A stretch of 64,000 nt of DNA, from the NCBI RefSeq assembly GCF_014192225.1, contig NZ_JACHXS010000008.1, forward strand, positions 248,001 through 312,000, in the 5' to 3' direction. Positions within the stretch are counted from its first letter, which is position 1, and every line of letters starts with the position of its first letter. The DNA is from Pseudoduganella umbonata (GTDB lineage: Bacteria; Pseudomonadota; Gammaproteobacteria; Burkholderiales; Burkholderiaceae_D). Of this stretch, positions 51,326-60,167 are shown piece after piece. A program made the translations under genes and the position numbers. The notes under the pieces were generated by a model. The model searched no databases. It was not told the origin of the DNA and saw only the letters and a program-made list of their open reading frames with translations.

Positions 51326-53089
51326 ATGAGCAACGACAAAAAGACTGCCGCAGCGGCCCCAGCGCCGAATTTCCTTCGCAACATCGTCGAACACGACCTG
51401 GCCACCGGCGCGCACCAGCGCGAGGGCCTGCCGCAAGTCATCACCCGCTTCCCGCCCGAGCCGAACGGCTACCTGCATATCGGCCACGCCAAGTCGATCT
51501 GCCTGAACTTCGGCCTGGCGCGCGACTACCAGGGCCGCTGCCACCTGCGCTTCGACGACACCAATCCTGCGAAGGAAGAGCAGGAATACGTCGACTCCAT
51601 CATGGACAGCGTGAAATGGCTGGGCTTTTCCTGGGAAAACCAGGATCCCGCCGGAGGCGACGCCTACCTGCACTATGCCAGCGATTACTTCGACCGGCTG
51701 TACGAGATGGCCGAGTACCTGATCAAGGCCGGCTACGCCTACGTGGACAGCCAGAGCGCCGAGGAAATGGCGGCCAATCGTGGCAATTTCAATACGCCGG
51801 GCGTCAATTCGCGCTTCCGCAACCGCCCTGCCGAGGAATCGCTGCAACTGTTCCGCGACATGAAGGCAGGCAAGTATGCCGATGGCGAACACATCCTGCG
51901 TGCCAAGATGAGCGAAGACGCGATGGCGTCGCCGAACATGAACCTGCGCGACCCGGCCATCTACCGGATCCGCCATGCGCACCACCACCGCACCGGCGAC
52001 AAGTGGTGCATCTACCCGATGTACGACTACACGCATCCGATCTCGGATGCGCTGGAAAACATCACCCATTCCGTATGCACGCTGGAATTCCAGGATCACC
52101 GCCCGTTCTACGACTGGCTGCTGGAAACGCTGGCCGAAGGCGGCTTCTTCAAGAAGCCGCTGCCCAAGCAATATGAATTCTCGCGGCTGAACCTGACGTA
52201 CATCGTCACCTCCAAGCGCAAGCTGCGCCAGCTGGTCGAGGAAGGCATCGTCGACGGCTGGGACGACCCGCGCCTGTCCACGCTGGTGGGCATGCGCCGC
52301 CGCGGCTTCACGCCGGAAGGCATCCAGCTGATGGCCGAACGCACCGGCGTGACGAAATCGGATGGCTGGATCGATTTCGGCGTGCTGGAAGGCGCCGTGC
52401 GCGAAGACCTGGACCCGAAGGCGCCGCGCGCGATCGCCGTGCTGAAGCCATTGAAATTGATCGTCGACAACTTCGATGCCAACGACAGCGTCGAATGCAG
52501 CTCGCCCGTCCATCCGCACCACCCCGAGCTGGGCAACCGCACGTTCCCGTTCACCCGCGAACTGTGGATCGAGGAAGAGGACTTCATGGAAGTGCCGAGC
52601 AAGGGCTACTTCCGCTTCTATCCGCCGATCGGCGACCAGCCGGGGGCGCGCGTGCGCCTGAAATACGGCTTCGTGGCCGAATGCACCGGCTATGACAAGG
52701 ACGACAGCGGCAAGATTACTGCCGTGCACGTCAACTACTTCCCCGACAGCAAATCGGGCACCGACGGCGCCAACAACTACAAGGTGAAGGGCAACATCCA
52801 CTGGGTCAGCGCCAGCGCGGCACTGGAAGCGGAAGTACGCCTGTACGACCGCCTGTTCACGGATCCGCAGCCGGATGCCGGCGGCAAGGATTTCAAGCAG
52901 TTCCTCAACCCGAAGGCCAAGGAGGTCGTGACGGCGTACCTGGAACCGGGCCTGGAGGATGCGCAGGCCGAACAGCGCTTCCAGTTCGAACGCCACGGCT
53001 ACTTCGTGGCCGACCGGGTCGATTCCCGGCCGGGCAAGCCCGTGTTCAACCGGATCGTCACACTGAAAGACAGCTGGGGAACAAAGTAA
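51326..53089 (+). CDS. glnS: Glutamine--tRNA ligase
   Basis: A 587-residue class I synthetase. It shows RFPPEPNGYLHIGHAKSICL (HIGH), HLRFDDTNPAKEEQEYVD, YDYTHPISDALE and the KMSKS-like loop YIVTSKRKLRQLVEEG. The beta-barrel anticodon domain is at the C-terminus. Start taken as MSNDKKT, the usual short N-terminal extension. Confidence 0.96.
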   Translation: MSNDKKTAAAAPAPNFLRNIVEHDLATGAHQREGLPQVITRFPPEPNGYLHIGHAKSICLNFGLARDYQGRCHLRFDDTNPAKEEQEYVDSIMDSVKWLGFSWENQDPAGGDAYLHYASDYFDRLYEMAEYLIKAGYAYVDSQSAEEMAANRGNFNTPGVNSRFRNRPAEESLQLFRDMKAGKYADGEHILRAKMSEDAMASPNMNLRDPAIYRIRHAHHHRTGDKWCIYPMYDYTHPISDALENITHSVCTLEFQDHRPFYDWLLETLAEGGFFKKPLPKQYEFSRLNLTYIVTSKRKLRQLVEEGIVDGWDDPRLSTLVGMRRRGFTPEGIQLMAERTGVTKSDGWIDFGVLEGAVREDLDPKAPRAIAVLKPLKLIVDNFDANDSVECSSPVHPHHPELGNRTFPFTRELWIEEEDFMEVPSKGYFRFYPPIGDQPGARVRLKYGFVAECTGYDKDDSGKITAVHVNYFPDSKSGTDGANNYKVKGNIHWVSASAALEAEVRLYDRLFTDPQPDAGGKDFKQFLNPKAKEVVTAYLEPGLEDAQAEQRFQFERHGYFVADRVDSRPGKPVFNRIVTLKDSWGTK

Positions 53090-53103
53090 TCCAAGGCAGA
53101 CGA

Positions 53104-53128
53104 GGCCGCCCGCGAGGCGGCCTTTTTT
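53104..53128 (+). terminator. Rho-independent terminator after glnS
   Basis: GGCCGCC-CGCGA-GGCGGCC is followed by six T residues, about 15 bases after the glnS stop. Confidence 0.9.
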
Positions 53129-53319
53129 CAGGCGCGCGCGAAACTTTAGTCACATTGTTTAGTCACATTGATCAGGCGCTTGCCTGTTGTCCACGACAGC
53201 GGGGATGCGGGCTGCGTCCGCCGCAACGGTTAACGTCCTATAGCGGGTTTGTTCTTGACGCAGCTCATACCGACTGCCTATATTTTGACCACGAACCCAG
53301 CTCTCCGCGCGTGCCGTCC

Positions 53320-55131
53320 ATGAAACAACCTCTGTCAGGAAAACTGCACGAAGCCAAACCTTCCTGGTGGAGCGGCGTGCTGCTGTCGATGCTGGTCGGC
53401 GCCGGCTTCTATGCATGGATGGCCAATTCGCTGGAAAGCGAGGCGCTCGAGCGCTTCCGCAACCAGGCCCGCAGCATCCAGTACAACATTGCCGGCGGCA
53501 TCAAGGCCTGTACCGACGTGCTGCGCGGCACCGCCAGCCATTTCCAGGCCAGCGAAGGCATGTCGCCGCAAAGTTTCCACCGCTATGTGCGCGGGCTGGA
53601 CATCCCGCACAATTTTCCATCGATCGCCAGCATCAATTTTGCCCAGTACGTGCCGGACGACCAGCGCGCCGCCTTCGAGCAGCAGATGCGCGGCGCGGCG
53701 GTACGCGACCTGGGCTATCCGGAATTTCGCATTGCGCCACCGGGCAAGCGGCCTTACTACACGGTCATCACGCTGCTGGAACCGATGTATGGCGCCAAAG
53801 GCAAATTCGGCTACGACCTGTCGGCCCGGCCGGCCGGCGCGCAGGCGCTGGCCAGTGCGCGCGACACCGGCGAGATGTCCAGTTCCGGCGTGCCGGTGCT
53901 GTTGCCCGAGGCGCCCACGCAGTTCGGCATGCCCCTGCGCCTGCCCGTCTACCGCGCCGACATGCCGGTCGTGACGGTACAGGACCGGCGCGCCGCCTAC
54001 CTGGGTTCGGTGGGGATCGGCTTCTCGGTACCGCGCCTGGTGGAAGCCGCGATGGTCGATACGCCGGTGCGCGAGATTCGCGTGCGGCTGTACAGCACCA
54101 CTCCCGGCAAGCCGCCGAACGGCAAGGCACCGAACGGGCACCTGCTGTTCGACAGCGTCGAATCGTTCGCCGGCCAGGCGCCGCCGGACAACCATGTGCA
54201 ACTGAGCCTGCCGCTCAATTTCAATGGCCGGCTGTGGCAGGTCTACTTCGATGCGCCGCGCTCCGCGCTGTTCTCCAGTTTCGATGCCTACCTGCCGTGG
54301 CTTGCCGCGCTGGTGGGATTCGTCAGCACGCTGCTGATGTATGCACTGTTCCATGCCCAGGTATCGTCGCGGCGGCGGGCACTGCAGATGGCGCGCGACA
54401 TGACGCGCGAATTGCGCGACAGCCAGGCCAAGCTGCAACTGTCGCACCAGCGGCTGCGCCGGCTGGCCGCCCACGCCGAACAGATCAAGGAAGAAGAGCG
54501 CAAGCGCATCGCCCGCGAGATCCACGACGACCTGGGGCAGAACCTGCTGGCGCTGCGCATCGAGGCCGACATCCTGGCCAACCGTACCTCGCTGCGCCAT
54601 CCGCACCTGCACGCGCGCGCCACCGGCACGCTGAAGCAGATCGACGACACGATCCGCAGCGTGCGCAACATCATCAACGACCTGCGGCCCAACGTGCTGG
54701 ACCTGGGCTTGTCCGCCGCGGTCGAATGGCAGACCACCCAGTTCCGCAAGCGTTCGGGCATCGAATGCGACGTGGTGGACCCCGAGGGCACGCCGGACGT
54801 GGACGACCGCTGCGCCGTGGCACTGTTCCGGGTGCTGCAGGAATCGCTCAGCAATATCCAGCAGCACGCCCGCGCCACCCATGTGCGGGTCGAACTGCGC
54901 CAGCTCGGCGGTACCCTGCGGATGACGATCGCGGACAACGGCATCGGCTTGCACGATGGCAGCCGCAACAAGAATGGCTCGTTCGGCCTGGTCGGCATCG
55001 AAGAGCGCATGAGCCTGCTGGGCGGCGATTGTTCGATCGTCAGCCGGCCGCATGGCGGCACCACGGTCACCGTGACCGTGCCAATCGCCTGGCGCGCCAC
55101 CCAGCCTGCCGTCGGCGCATTTGCCGGCTAA
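53320..55131 (+). CDS. Orphan CHASE-type sensor histidine kinase (NarL/HisKA_3 class)
   Basis: A 603-residue membrane kinase. There is a membrane helix near residues 17-36, then an extracytoplasmic CHASE-like domain (ARSIQYNIAGGIKACTDVLR ... LDIPHNFPSIASINFAQYVP). A second helix lies at about residues 325-345, followed by HisKA_3 with the phospho-His in ERKRIAREIHDDLGQNLLAL and a HATPase with QESLSNIQQHARATH and ADNGIGLHD. No response regulator is next to it. It is followed by the two repeat-peptide genes, whose control by it is possible but unproven. Confidence 0.85.
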   Translation: MKQPLSGKLHEAKPSWWSGVLLSMLVGAGFYAWMANSLESEALERFRNQARSIQYNIAGGIKACTDVLRGTASHFQASEGMSPQSFHRYVRGLDIPHNFPSIASINFAQYVPDDQRAAFEQQMRGAAVRDLGYPEFRIAPPGKRPYYTVITLLEPMYGAKGKFGYDLSARPAGAQALASARDTGEMSSSGVPVLLPEAPTQFGMPLRLPVYRADMPVVTVQDRRAAYLGSVGIGFSVPRLVEAAMVDTPVREIRVRLYSTTPGKPPNGKAPNGHLLFDSVESFAGQAPPDNHVQLSLPLNFNGRLWQVYFDAPRSALFSSFDAYLPWLAALVGFVSTLLMYALFHAQVSSRRRALQMARDMTRELRDSQAKLQLSHQRLRRLAAHAEQIKEEERKRIAREIHDDLGQNLLALRIEADILANRTSLRHPHLHARATGTLKQIDDTIRSVRNIINDLRPNVLDLGLSAAVEWQTTQFRKRSGIECDVVDPEGTPDVDDRCAVALFRVLQESLSNIQQHARATHVRVELRQLGGTLRMTIADNGIGLHDGSRNKNGSFGLVGIEERMSLLGGDCSIVSRPHGGTTVTVTVPIAWRATQPAVGAFAG

Positions 55132-55333
55132 TTCGCCGGCTAGATAGCGTCGAACAAAACCTCCATGGCTGCGTTGCAGCTCCTTGCCGTACCAAGCGTA
55201 CTGTCTTCCTCGCTGCGCCTTGCCCCGAAGGCTTTGTTCGCCGGCCAGCAGCGCCGATGCGAGGCCCGCTCGCCTGCCGGTAGCGTAATAGAAGCTCCCT
55301 ATAGCTTGATAAACATCAATAGACGTCTTTAAG

Positions 55334-55354
55334 CAAGGACAACAATAGTCCTTG
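55334..55354 (+). promoter_or_regulatory. CAAGGAC / GTCCTTG inverted repeat before the AWSAR gene
   Basis: Seven-base arms with a seven-base spacer lie about 44 bases before the ATG of the first repeat-peptide gene, a reasonable position for an operator or 5' hairpin. Preceding AT-rich sequence (CTATAGCTTGATAAACAT, 55299-55316) could hold a promoter. Confidence 0.4.
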
Positions 55355-55397
55355 TAACGACAACTAGTGATTTTTCTCAACCATAAGGAGCTTGCAC

Positions 55398-56084
55398 ATG
55401 ACGGATTTCGACACTATCGACGCTCTGGACCTGGACCCCATCAAGGTCAAGCTGATGCACGAGGAGTCCGGCGAGGGATGGAGCCTGGAACGGGCCAATG
55501 CGGTGGAAAAGGAATATCGCCGCTTTCTGTACCTGATGAAGAAATTCCCCGAAGAACAAGCCGCGCCGCTGATGGACGTCGACACGTTCTGGCATTACCA
55601 CATCCTCGACACGATGAAGTACGCGGCCGATTGCGACGCCGTGTTCGGGCATTTCCTCCATCACTTCCCCTACGTGGGATTGCGCGGCGCAGCGGACGAA
55701 GAGGCGCACCGGCAGATGGGCGAGCGCATGCGCTTGCTCTACGAAGAAACGTTCGGCGAGGATTACATCAGCGCCGGCACCACGGCATGGTCGGCCCGCG
55801 CGCCCGAACGCCAGGCCGGTACGGCATGGTCCGCTCGCGCCCCGGCGCAAACCGCCTGGTCGGCCCGCTCGCCACAGTCGCTGGCTGCCCAGACCGCGTG
55901 GTCGGCGCGGAGCGTTGCTGCCGAAACCGCCTGGTCGGCCCGCGCGCCGGCGGGCCTGGCCACCACGACGGCCTGGTCCGCCCGTGCGCCCGCTGCCCCG
56001 ACGCCGTCCATGGCCTGGTCGGCCCGCTCGACCGTCGATGGGTTCTACACAGAACGTCCGCGACTGGTGCAACTGCCCTCATAA
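55398..56084 (+). CDS. GRDP/DUF1399-like leader with seven AWSAR repeats (putative multi-core peptide precursor)
   Basis: A 228-residue protein. Residues 1-123 form a compact domain resembling the glycine-rich-domain-like (DUF1399) family: PLMDVDTFWHYHILDTMKYA, DCDAVFGHFLHHFPY, LYEETFGEDY. Residues 129-210 carry seven AWSAR motifs, six preceded by Thr, separated by Ala/Pro-rich spacers of 4-9 residues. The end is FYTERPRLVQLPS. No signal peptide or Cys in the repeat part. An AAGGAG site lies 7 bases upstream of the ATG. The next gene encodes a paralogue with a different core. Precursor function is inference; a simple repeat protein is the alternative. Confidence 0.75.
   Translation: MTDFDTIDALDLDPIKVKLMHEESGEGWSLERANAVEKEYRRFLYLMKKFPEEQAAPLMDVDTFWHYHILDTMKYAADCDAVFGHFLHHFPYVGLRGAADEEAHRQMGERMRLLYEETFGEDYISAGTTAWSARAPERQAGTAWSARAPAQTAWSARSPQSLAAQTAWSARSVAAETAWSARAPAGLATTTAWSARAPAAPTPSMAWSARSTVDGFYTERPRLVQLPS
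55782..56027 (+). repeat. Peptide repeat array (T)AWSAR x 7
   Basis: In-frame array inside the first GRDP-like gene. The motif Trp-Ser-Ala-Arg is invariant in all seven copies while spacers vary in length and sequence. Confidence 0.9.
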
Positions 56085-56279
56085 GAGTGATGTTGCGGGA
56101 CTGCAACGCCAGTTCCGCATTTTTCCTTGAGACCCCGCACACGATTGAACGCGCGACGTTGCCATCCGTAATCTACTCCTATACTGGGACCTGTTGACGT
56201 TTCCATGAACCAACATTAATTTCAGGTGGCTTCCCGCACTCCGGCTGCCCCGTCGCCAGTAACCATCAGAGAGGATTAC

Positions 56280-57134
56280 ATGATTTCTTCCGAACAATTC
56301 CAACCGTTTGCCGAACTGGACCTGGAACCCATCAAGGTCAAGCTGATGCACGTAGAATCCGGCGAAGGCTGGTCGCTGGAAAAAGCCAACGCGGTCGAGT
56401 TCGAGTACCGCCGCTTCCTGTTCCTGATGAAGGCGTTCCCGAACGAACAGACGGCACCGCTGATGGACGTCGACACGTTCTGGCACTATCACATCCTGGA
56501 TACGATGAAATACGCGGTCGACTGCGACAAGGTATTCGGCTATTTCCTGCATCACTTCCCTTACATCGGCCTGCGCGGCGAAGATGACGTGGAAGCGCAC
56601 CGCCGCGTTGGCGACCGGATGAAGGAACTGTACGAAGAAACGTTCGGCGAGCCTTACGTACGCACTGCCGCGACCGCCTACTCGGGCCGCATCGGCACCG
56701 AAACCGCCTATTCCGGCCGCATCGGCACCGAAACGGCATACTCGGGCCGCATCGGCAGCGAAACGGCGTATTCGGGTCGCATCGGTACCGAAACCGCCTA
56801 TTCCGGCCGGATCAGTACGGCGACGGCGTACTCCGGCCGGATCGGCACGCAAACGGCCTATTCCGGACGCATCGGTACCGATACCGCCTACTCCGGCCGC
56901 GTTGCCTACTCGGGCCGTGTCAGCGAACCCACCGTTGCCGCAAAAACGGCGTATTCGGGCCGGGTCAGCGATGCGAACGTCAGCCCGAAAACCGCCTATT
57001 CCGGCCGCATCGGCACCGAAACGGCCTATTCGGGCCGGATCGGCGCCACCACGGCTTACTCGGGCCGCATCGAAGCAGCCCCGGCGCAACCAGCGTTCTA
57101 CACCGAACGGCCGCGCCTGGCAGATCGCGCCTGA
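56280..57134 (+). CDS. GRDP/DUF1399-like leader with thirteen AYSGR repeats (putative multi-core peptide precursor)
   Basis: A 284-residue paralogue of the preceding protein. Residues 1-127 are nearly the same domain (LDLEPIKVKLMHVESGEGWS, PLMDVDTFWHYHILDTMKYA, HHFPYIGLRG, LYEETFGEPY). From residue 132 come thirteen AYSGR motifs, mostly in 10-residue units TAYSGRIGTE, with longer spacers around the ninth and tenth. The C-terminus FYTERPRLADRA keeps the FYTERPRL of its neighbour. The repeats use different synonymous codons, so the peptide sequence itself is conserved. No signal peptide. It ends at a strong terminator. No modification or export gene is adjacent. Confidence 0.75.
   Translation: MISSEQFQPFAELDLEPIKVKLMHVESGEGWSLEKANAVEFEYRRFLFLMKAFPNEQTAPLMDVDTFWHYHILDTMKYAVDCDKVFGYFLHHFPYIGLRGEDDVEAHRRVGDRMKELYEETFGEPYVRTAATAYSGRIGTETAYSGRIGTETAYSGRIGSETAYSGRIGTETAYSGRISTATAYSGRIGTQTAYSGRIGTDTAYSGRVAYSGRVSEPTVAAKTAYSGRVSDANVSPKTAYSGRIGTETAYSGRIGATTAYSGRIEAAPAQPAFYTERPRLADRA
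56673..57068 (+). repeat. Peptide repeat array (T)AYSGR x 13
   Basis: In-frame array inside the second GRDP-like gene. Tyr-Ser-Gly-Arg is invariant; Ser and Gly codons differ between copies (TCG/TCC, GGG/GGC), which speaks against recent DNA slippage. Confidence 0.9.
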
Positions 57135-57150
57135 TCGGGTGCGCCAATGA

Positions 57151-57187
57151 AAAAGGCCGGTCCCGCGAACGGGGCCGGCCTTTTTTT
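57151..57187 (+). terminator. Terminator after the AYSGR gene
   Basis: AAGGCCGGTCCCGC pairs with GGGGCCGGCCTT (one bulge) and is followed by seven T residues; it ends the repeat-peptide transcript and faces the convergent small HTH gene. Confidence 0.9.
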
Positions 57188-57230
57188 CCACCGTGCCCAT
57201 CTATTCACTACCGGGCATGGTGCACCTGGC

Positions 57231-57473
57231 TCAGTGCGTCATCAATTCGCGCAGCTCGCGGATCGAGTAATCGCTGATCTCGTGCATCCGGATCAGGATC
57301 GTGGCGCCGATCGGCAGCGTGTTGTGGCGGATCTTGCTGATGACGGGCGGCGCCACTTCGAGCGCGCGCGACAGCGCCGCATCGTTTTTCAGTTCCAGCT
57401 TGCTGATGATGGCGTCGAGGACACGGTTGGGATTGTACGACGGTGATACGGTCAGATCTTTCAGGAATGACAT
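57231..57473 (-). CDS. Small Cro/XRE-like DNA-binding protein
   Basis: An 80-residue protein with a helix-turn-helix pattern (NDAALSRALEVAPPVISKIR) and a C-terminal helix (IRELRELMTH). It resembles small Cro-like regulators frequent in this bacterial group. Convergent with the AYSGR gene; whether it controls it is unknown. The gap upstream (57474-57706, 233 bases) is AT-rich and shows no other gene. Confidence 0.6.
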   Translation of the reverse strand: MSFLKDLTVSPSYNPNRVLDAIISKLELKNDAALSRALEVAPPVISKIRHNTLPIGATILIRMHEISDYSIRELRELMTH

Positions 57474-57706
57474 TTCAGACTCTCTCGGGCAGTGCTCTTG
57501 TGAGCAGTAGCAGGTTTACCAATATGTCGCCGGCTCGTTACCGGTCTATGGATGACAAACAATATCGCACGACAAACTAGTTTGCATGCGGACAATATGG
57601 TACACCGATTTACTTTATTTTTGGCAACGCGTGTGAGAATTAGAGAGATTTCACTACGATCGTTTATGTTAGGACAGCGGCGATATTCACCTTCCCGAGG
57701 GCTTCC

Positions 57707-57979
57707 TTAAGGCAGCGGCCGTGGACAATCGCGGGCCAGTTGCAGCAGTAACCAGTACCAGGTTACCGCCGTCAATGCCGCAAGTTCGGCCAGCAGGAGC
57801 GGTAGTGCCGGGATCGCGGCTTCCTGCCGCGCCACCGGCAACTGGTGCCAGCCCAGTTCGCGGCGGATCTCATCCGGCGAGGGCAGCGGCAACGGTAGTC
57901 CGGCGCGGGAGGAGACCTGGCGCCGGGCCATCCATGCCCGTACTTCTTCCTTGCTGGGATGCCGGCGGTTCGCGTCCAT
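57707..57979 (-). CDS. Small hypothetical membrane protein
   Basis: A 90-residue protein with a charged N-terminus (MDANRRHPSKEEVRAWMARR) and one C-terminal hydrophobic segment (PLLLAELAALTAVTWYWLLL). Not recognised. GGAGG lies 6 bases before the ATG, supporting translation. Confidence 0.5.
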   Translation of the reverse strand: MDANRRHPSKEEVRAWMARRQVSSRAGLPLPLPSPDEIRRELGWHQLPVARQEAAIPALPLLLAELAALTAVTWYWLLLQLARDCPRPLP

Positions 57980-58041
57980 ACGACCTCCTGATGGTGTCTG
58001 CCTACGTTAGTCGCAAGCAGCCATCGCGCGTTTGCGGCGGG

Positions 58042-59058
58042 TCAATCCTGCCGGACGGCCGTCATCTTTTGTAGCCCGTCGGCAACGGTTGGATAGCGCA
58101 GCCGCATCCCCAGCTCATGCTTCAGCCGGCCGTTGGCAAGGCGGCGCGACTCGGACATGAAGGACAGCAGCGTCGGCGATACCACCTGGGCCAGCTGTGG
58201 CCGAGGCAGCCGCGGCGGGCGAGGCAGTCCGACCGCATCGGCCACGGCATCGAAGTACTCGGCCATCCGCATGCGGCTGTCGTCGACGGCGTGGTAGACA
58301 CGCTGCGGCTGGCCGCGGTACAGGGCCGCCCGGACCAGCCCCGCCAGGTCGTCCGCGTGGATATGGTTGGTGTAGACGTCATCCGCCGCATCGAGCGCGG
58401 GCGTACCCTGGCGCAGGCGTTCCAGCGGCAGGCGGTCCGCCGCATAGATGCCCGGCACGCGCAGGATGGACAGCCTGCCCTGCGCACGGCGAGCCCAGCC
58501 GCGCAGCACCCGTTCCGCGTCGACCCGGCGGCGCGCGCGGATATTGCGGGGGGCCACCGGCTGCGTTTCATCGACCAGGCGCCCCGCCAGATCGCCATAG
58601 ACACCAGTGGTACTGACATAAACGACCCTGGCCGCCTCGGGTAGAATGGCGGCTACATTGCGCGTGCGCGTATCGCGCTCGCCGGTGGCCGGCGGCGGCG
58701 CCAGGTGGATCACCGTGTGCGCCAGGCCGGCGAGACGGCGCAGCGACGCCGGCTGGTCGAGATCGGCCAGCACGGGTACCGCGCCCGCCGCGCGCAACAT
58801 GCCGATGTCGGCCATATCGCGTGTGACGGCAAAAACGCGGTAGCGCGCGCAGAGCAGCGGCAACAGCCGCATGCCCACGTCGCCGCAACCGAGGATCAGC
58901 AGCTTCGGCTTCCCGAAGCGCGGTTTCACCAGGTGCGGCTGGCCGAGGGGCGGCTTCCCGAGGTGCGGCTGTCCGACCTGCGGCTGGCCGGGCGGCGGCT
59001 TCACGGAATGCGGCTGGCCTGGCGCCTGCCCCGGACTTTGTTTGGTTAAGCTTTTCAT
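58042..59058 (-). CDS. SDR / NAD-dependent epimerase-like protein with Pro-rich N-terminus
   Basis: A 338-residue protein. From about residue 50 it is an extended SDR: LLILGCGDVGMRLLPLL (nucleotide loop), VIHLAPPPATGERDTRT, VVYVSTTGVYGDLAGRLVDE, LRVPGIYAADRLPLERLRQG. The first ~48 residues are GQPH/GKPP-type proline repeats, also visible as DNA repeats; a GTG at 58929 could be the true start instead. Its proposed ATG is only 12 bases from the divergent reductase start. Similar proteins are annotated as YeeZ-like nucleoside epimerases. Confidence 0.75.
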   Translation of the reverse strand: MKSLTKQSPGQAPGQPHSVKPPPGQPQVGQPHLGKPPLGQPHLVKPRFGKPKLLILGCGDVGMRLLPLLCARYRVFAVTRDMADIGMLRAAGAVPVLADLDQPASLRRLAGLAHTVIHLAPPPATGERDTRTRNVAAILPEAARVVYVSTTGVYGDLAGRLVDETQPVAPRNIRARRRVDAERVLRGWARRAQGRLSILRVPGIYAADRLPLERLRQGTPALDAADDVYTNHIHADDLAGLVRAALYRGQPQRVYHAVDDSRMRMAEYFDAVADAVGLPRPPRLPRPQLAQVVSPTLLSFMSESRRLANGRLKHELGMRLRYPTVADGLQKMTAVRQD

Positions 59059-59070
59059 CTCAAGGATTGT

Positions 59071-60096
59071 ATGACGTTTCAGATTACTGTTCAGCCCAGC
59101 GGCCACCAGTTCGCATGCGACGAAGACGAAACCGTGCTGGCAGCCGCGATGCGCGCCGGTGTCGGGCTGCCGTACGGCTGCAAGAACGGCGCCTGCAGTT
59201 CCTGCAAGGGCAAGGTGGTTGCCGGTTCGATCTCGCACAAGCCGCACCAGCGCCGCGCGCTGTCCGAGGAAGAAGAAGCCCAGGGCATGTCGCTGTTCTG
59301 CTGCGCGCTGCCCCATTCCGACCTGGTGATCGCCGCCCGCGAAGTGGCCGGCAGCGGCGATTTCCCTGTCAAGAAAATGCCGTCGCGCGTGACGACGCTG
59401 GAAAAGGTCGCGCCGGACGTGATCGTGATGACGCTGCAGTTGCCCGCCAATGAAGTACTGGAGTACCGTGCCGGCCAGTATATCGAATTCCTGCTGCGCG
59501 ACGGCAAGCGCCGCAGCTACAGCATGGCCAGCGCTCCGGGTGCCGGCCCGGTCTCGCTGCACATCCGGCACATGCCGGGCGGCCTGTTTACCGACCAGGT
59601 ATTCGGCACGATGAAAGAGCGCGACATCCTGCGCTTCGAAGGCCCGCTGGGCACGTTCTTCGTGCGCGAGGACTCCGACAAGCCGATGGTGCTGCTGGCG
59701 TCCGGCACGGGCTTCGCTCCCATCAAGGCGATCGTCGAGCAGATGAAGGCTTCCGGTTCGCAACGCAAGATGGTGCTGTACTGGGGCGGGCGCCGGCCGC
59801 GCGACCTGTACATGCATGCGCTGTGCGAACAATGGGCCAGCGAGATGCCGAATTTCAGTTATGTCCCGGTGGTATCCGACGCACTCGAGGAAGACGGCTG
59901 GACCGGCCGCACCGGCTACGTGCACCAGGCCGCGGTCGCCGACCTGCCCGATCTCTCCGGCTGGCAGGTGTATGCCTGCGGCGCGCCGATCGTCGTCGAA
60001 TCGGCCAGGCGCGATTTCGTGGCCCGGTGCGGCCTGCCGGAAGACGAGTTCTACGCCGACGCCTTCACCACCGAAGCCGACCTGGCCCAACCTTAA
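59071..60096 (+). CDS. 2Fe-2S ferredoxin / FAD reductase (CDP-6-deoxy-glucoseen reductase-like)
   Basis: A 341-residue electron-transfer protein. The N-terminal plant-type ferredoxin domain has the cluster cysteines in YGCKNGACSSCKG and LFCCALP. The FNR-like part has RRSYSMASAP (FAD), MVLLASGTGFAPIKAIVEQM (NAD) and VYACGAPIVV. It resembles AscD/monooxygenase reductases; the partner oxygenase is unknown. The MFS gene follows after 71 bases. Confidence 0.87.
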   Translation: MTFQITVQPSGHQFACDEDETVLAAAMRAGVGLPYGCKNGACSSCKGKVVAGSISHKPHQRRALSEEEEAQGMSLFCCALPHSDLVIAAREVAGSGDFPVKKMPSRVTTLEKVAPDVIVMTLQLPANEVLEYRAGQYIEFLLRDGKRRSYSMASAPGAGPVSLHIRHMPGGLFTDQVFGTMKERDILRFEGPLGTFFVREDSDKPMVLLASGTGFAPIKAIVEQMKASGSQRKMVLYWGGRRPRDLYMHALCEQWASEMPNFSYVPVVSDALEEDGWTGRTGYVHQAAVADLPDLSGWQVYACGAPIVVESARRDFVARCGLPEDEFYADAFTTEADLAQP

Positions 60097-60167
60097 TCCC
60101 CCCGCGATCCCGGTCCCCACCGGCCCGGCCGGCCGGGGCGGGGCCGCATTTCATCACTGATCGCTTC

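Noticed and set aside
55377..56072. Minus-strand frame with repeated GARADHAV motifs
   Set aside because: It is the complement of the AWSAR array; the plus strand has the conserved leader domain and ribosome-binding site.
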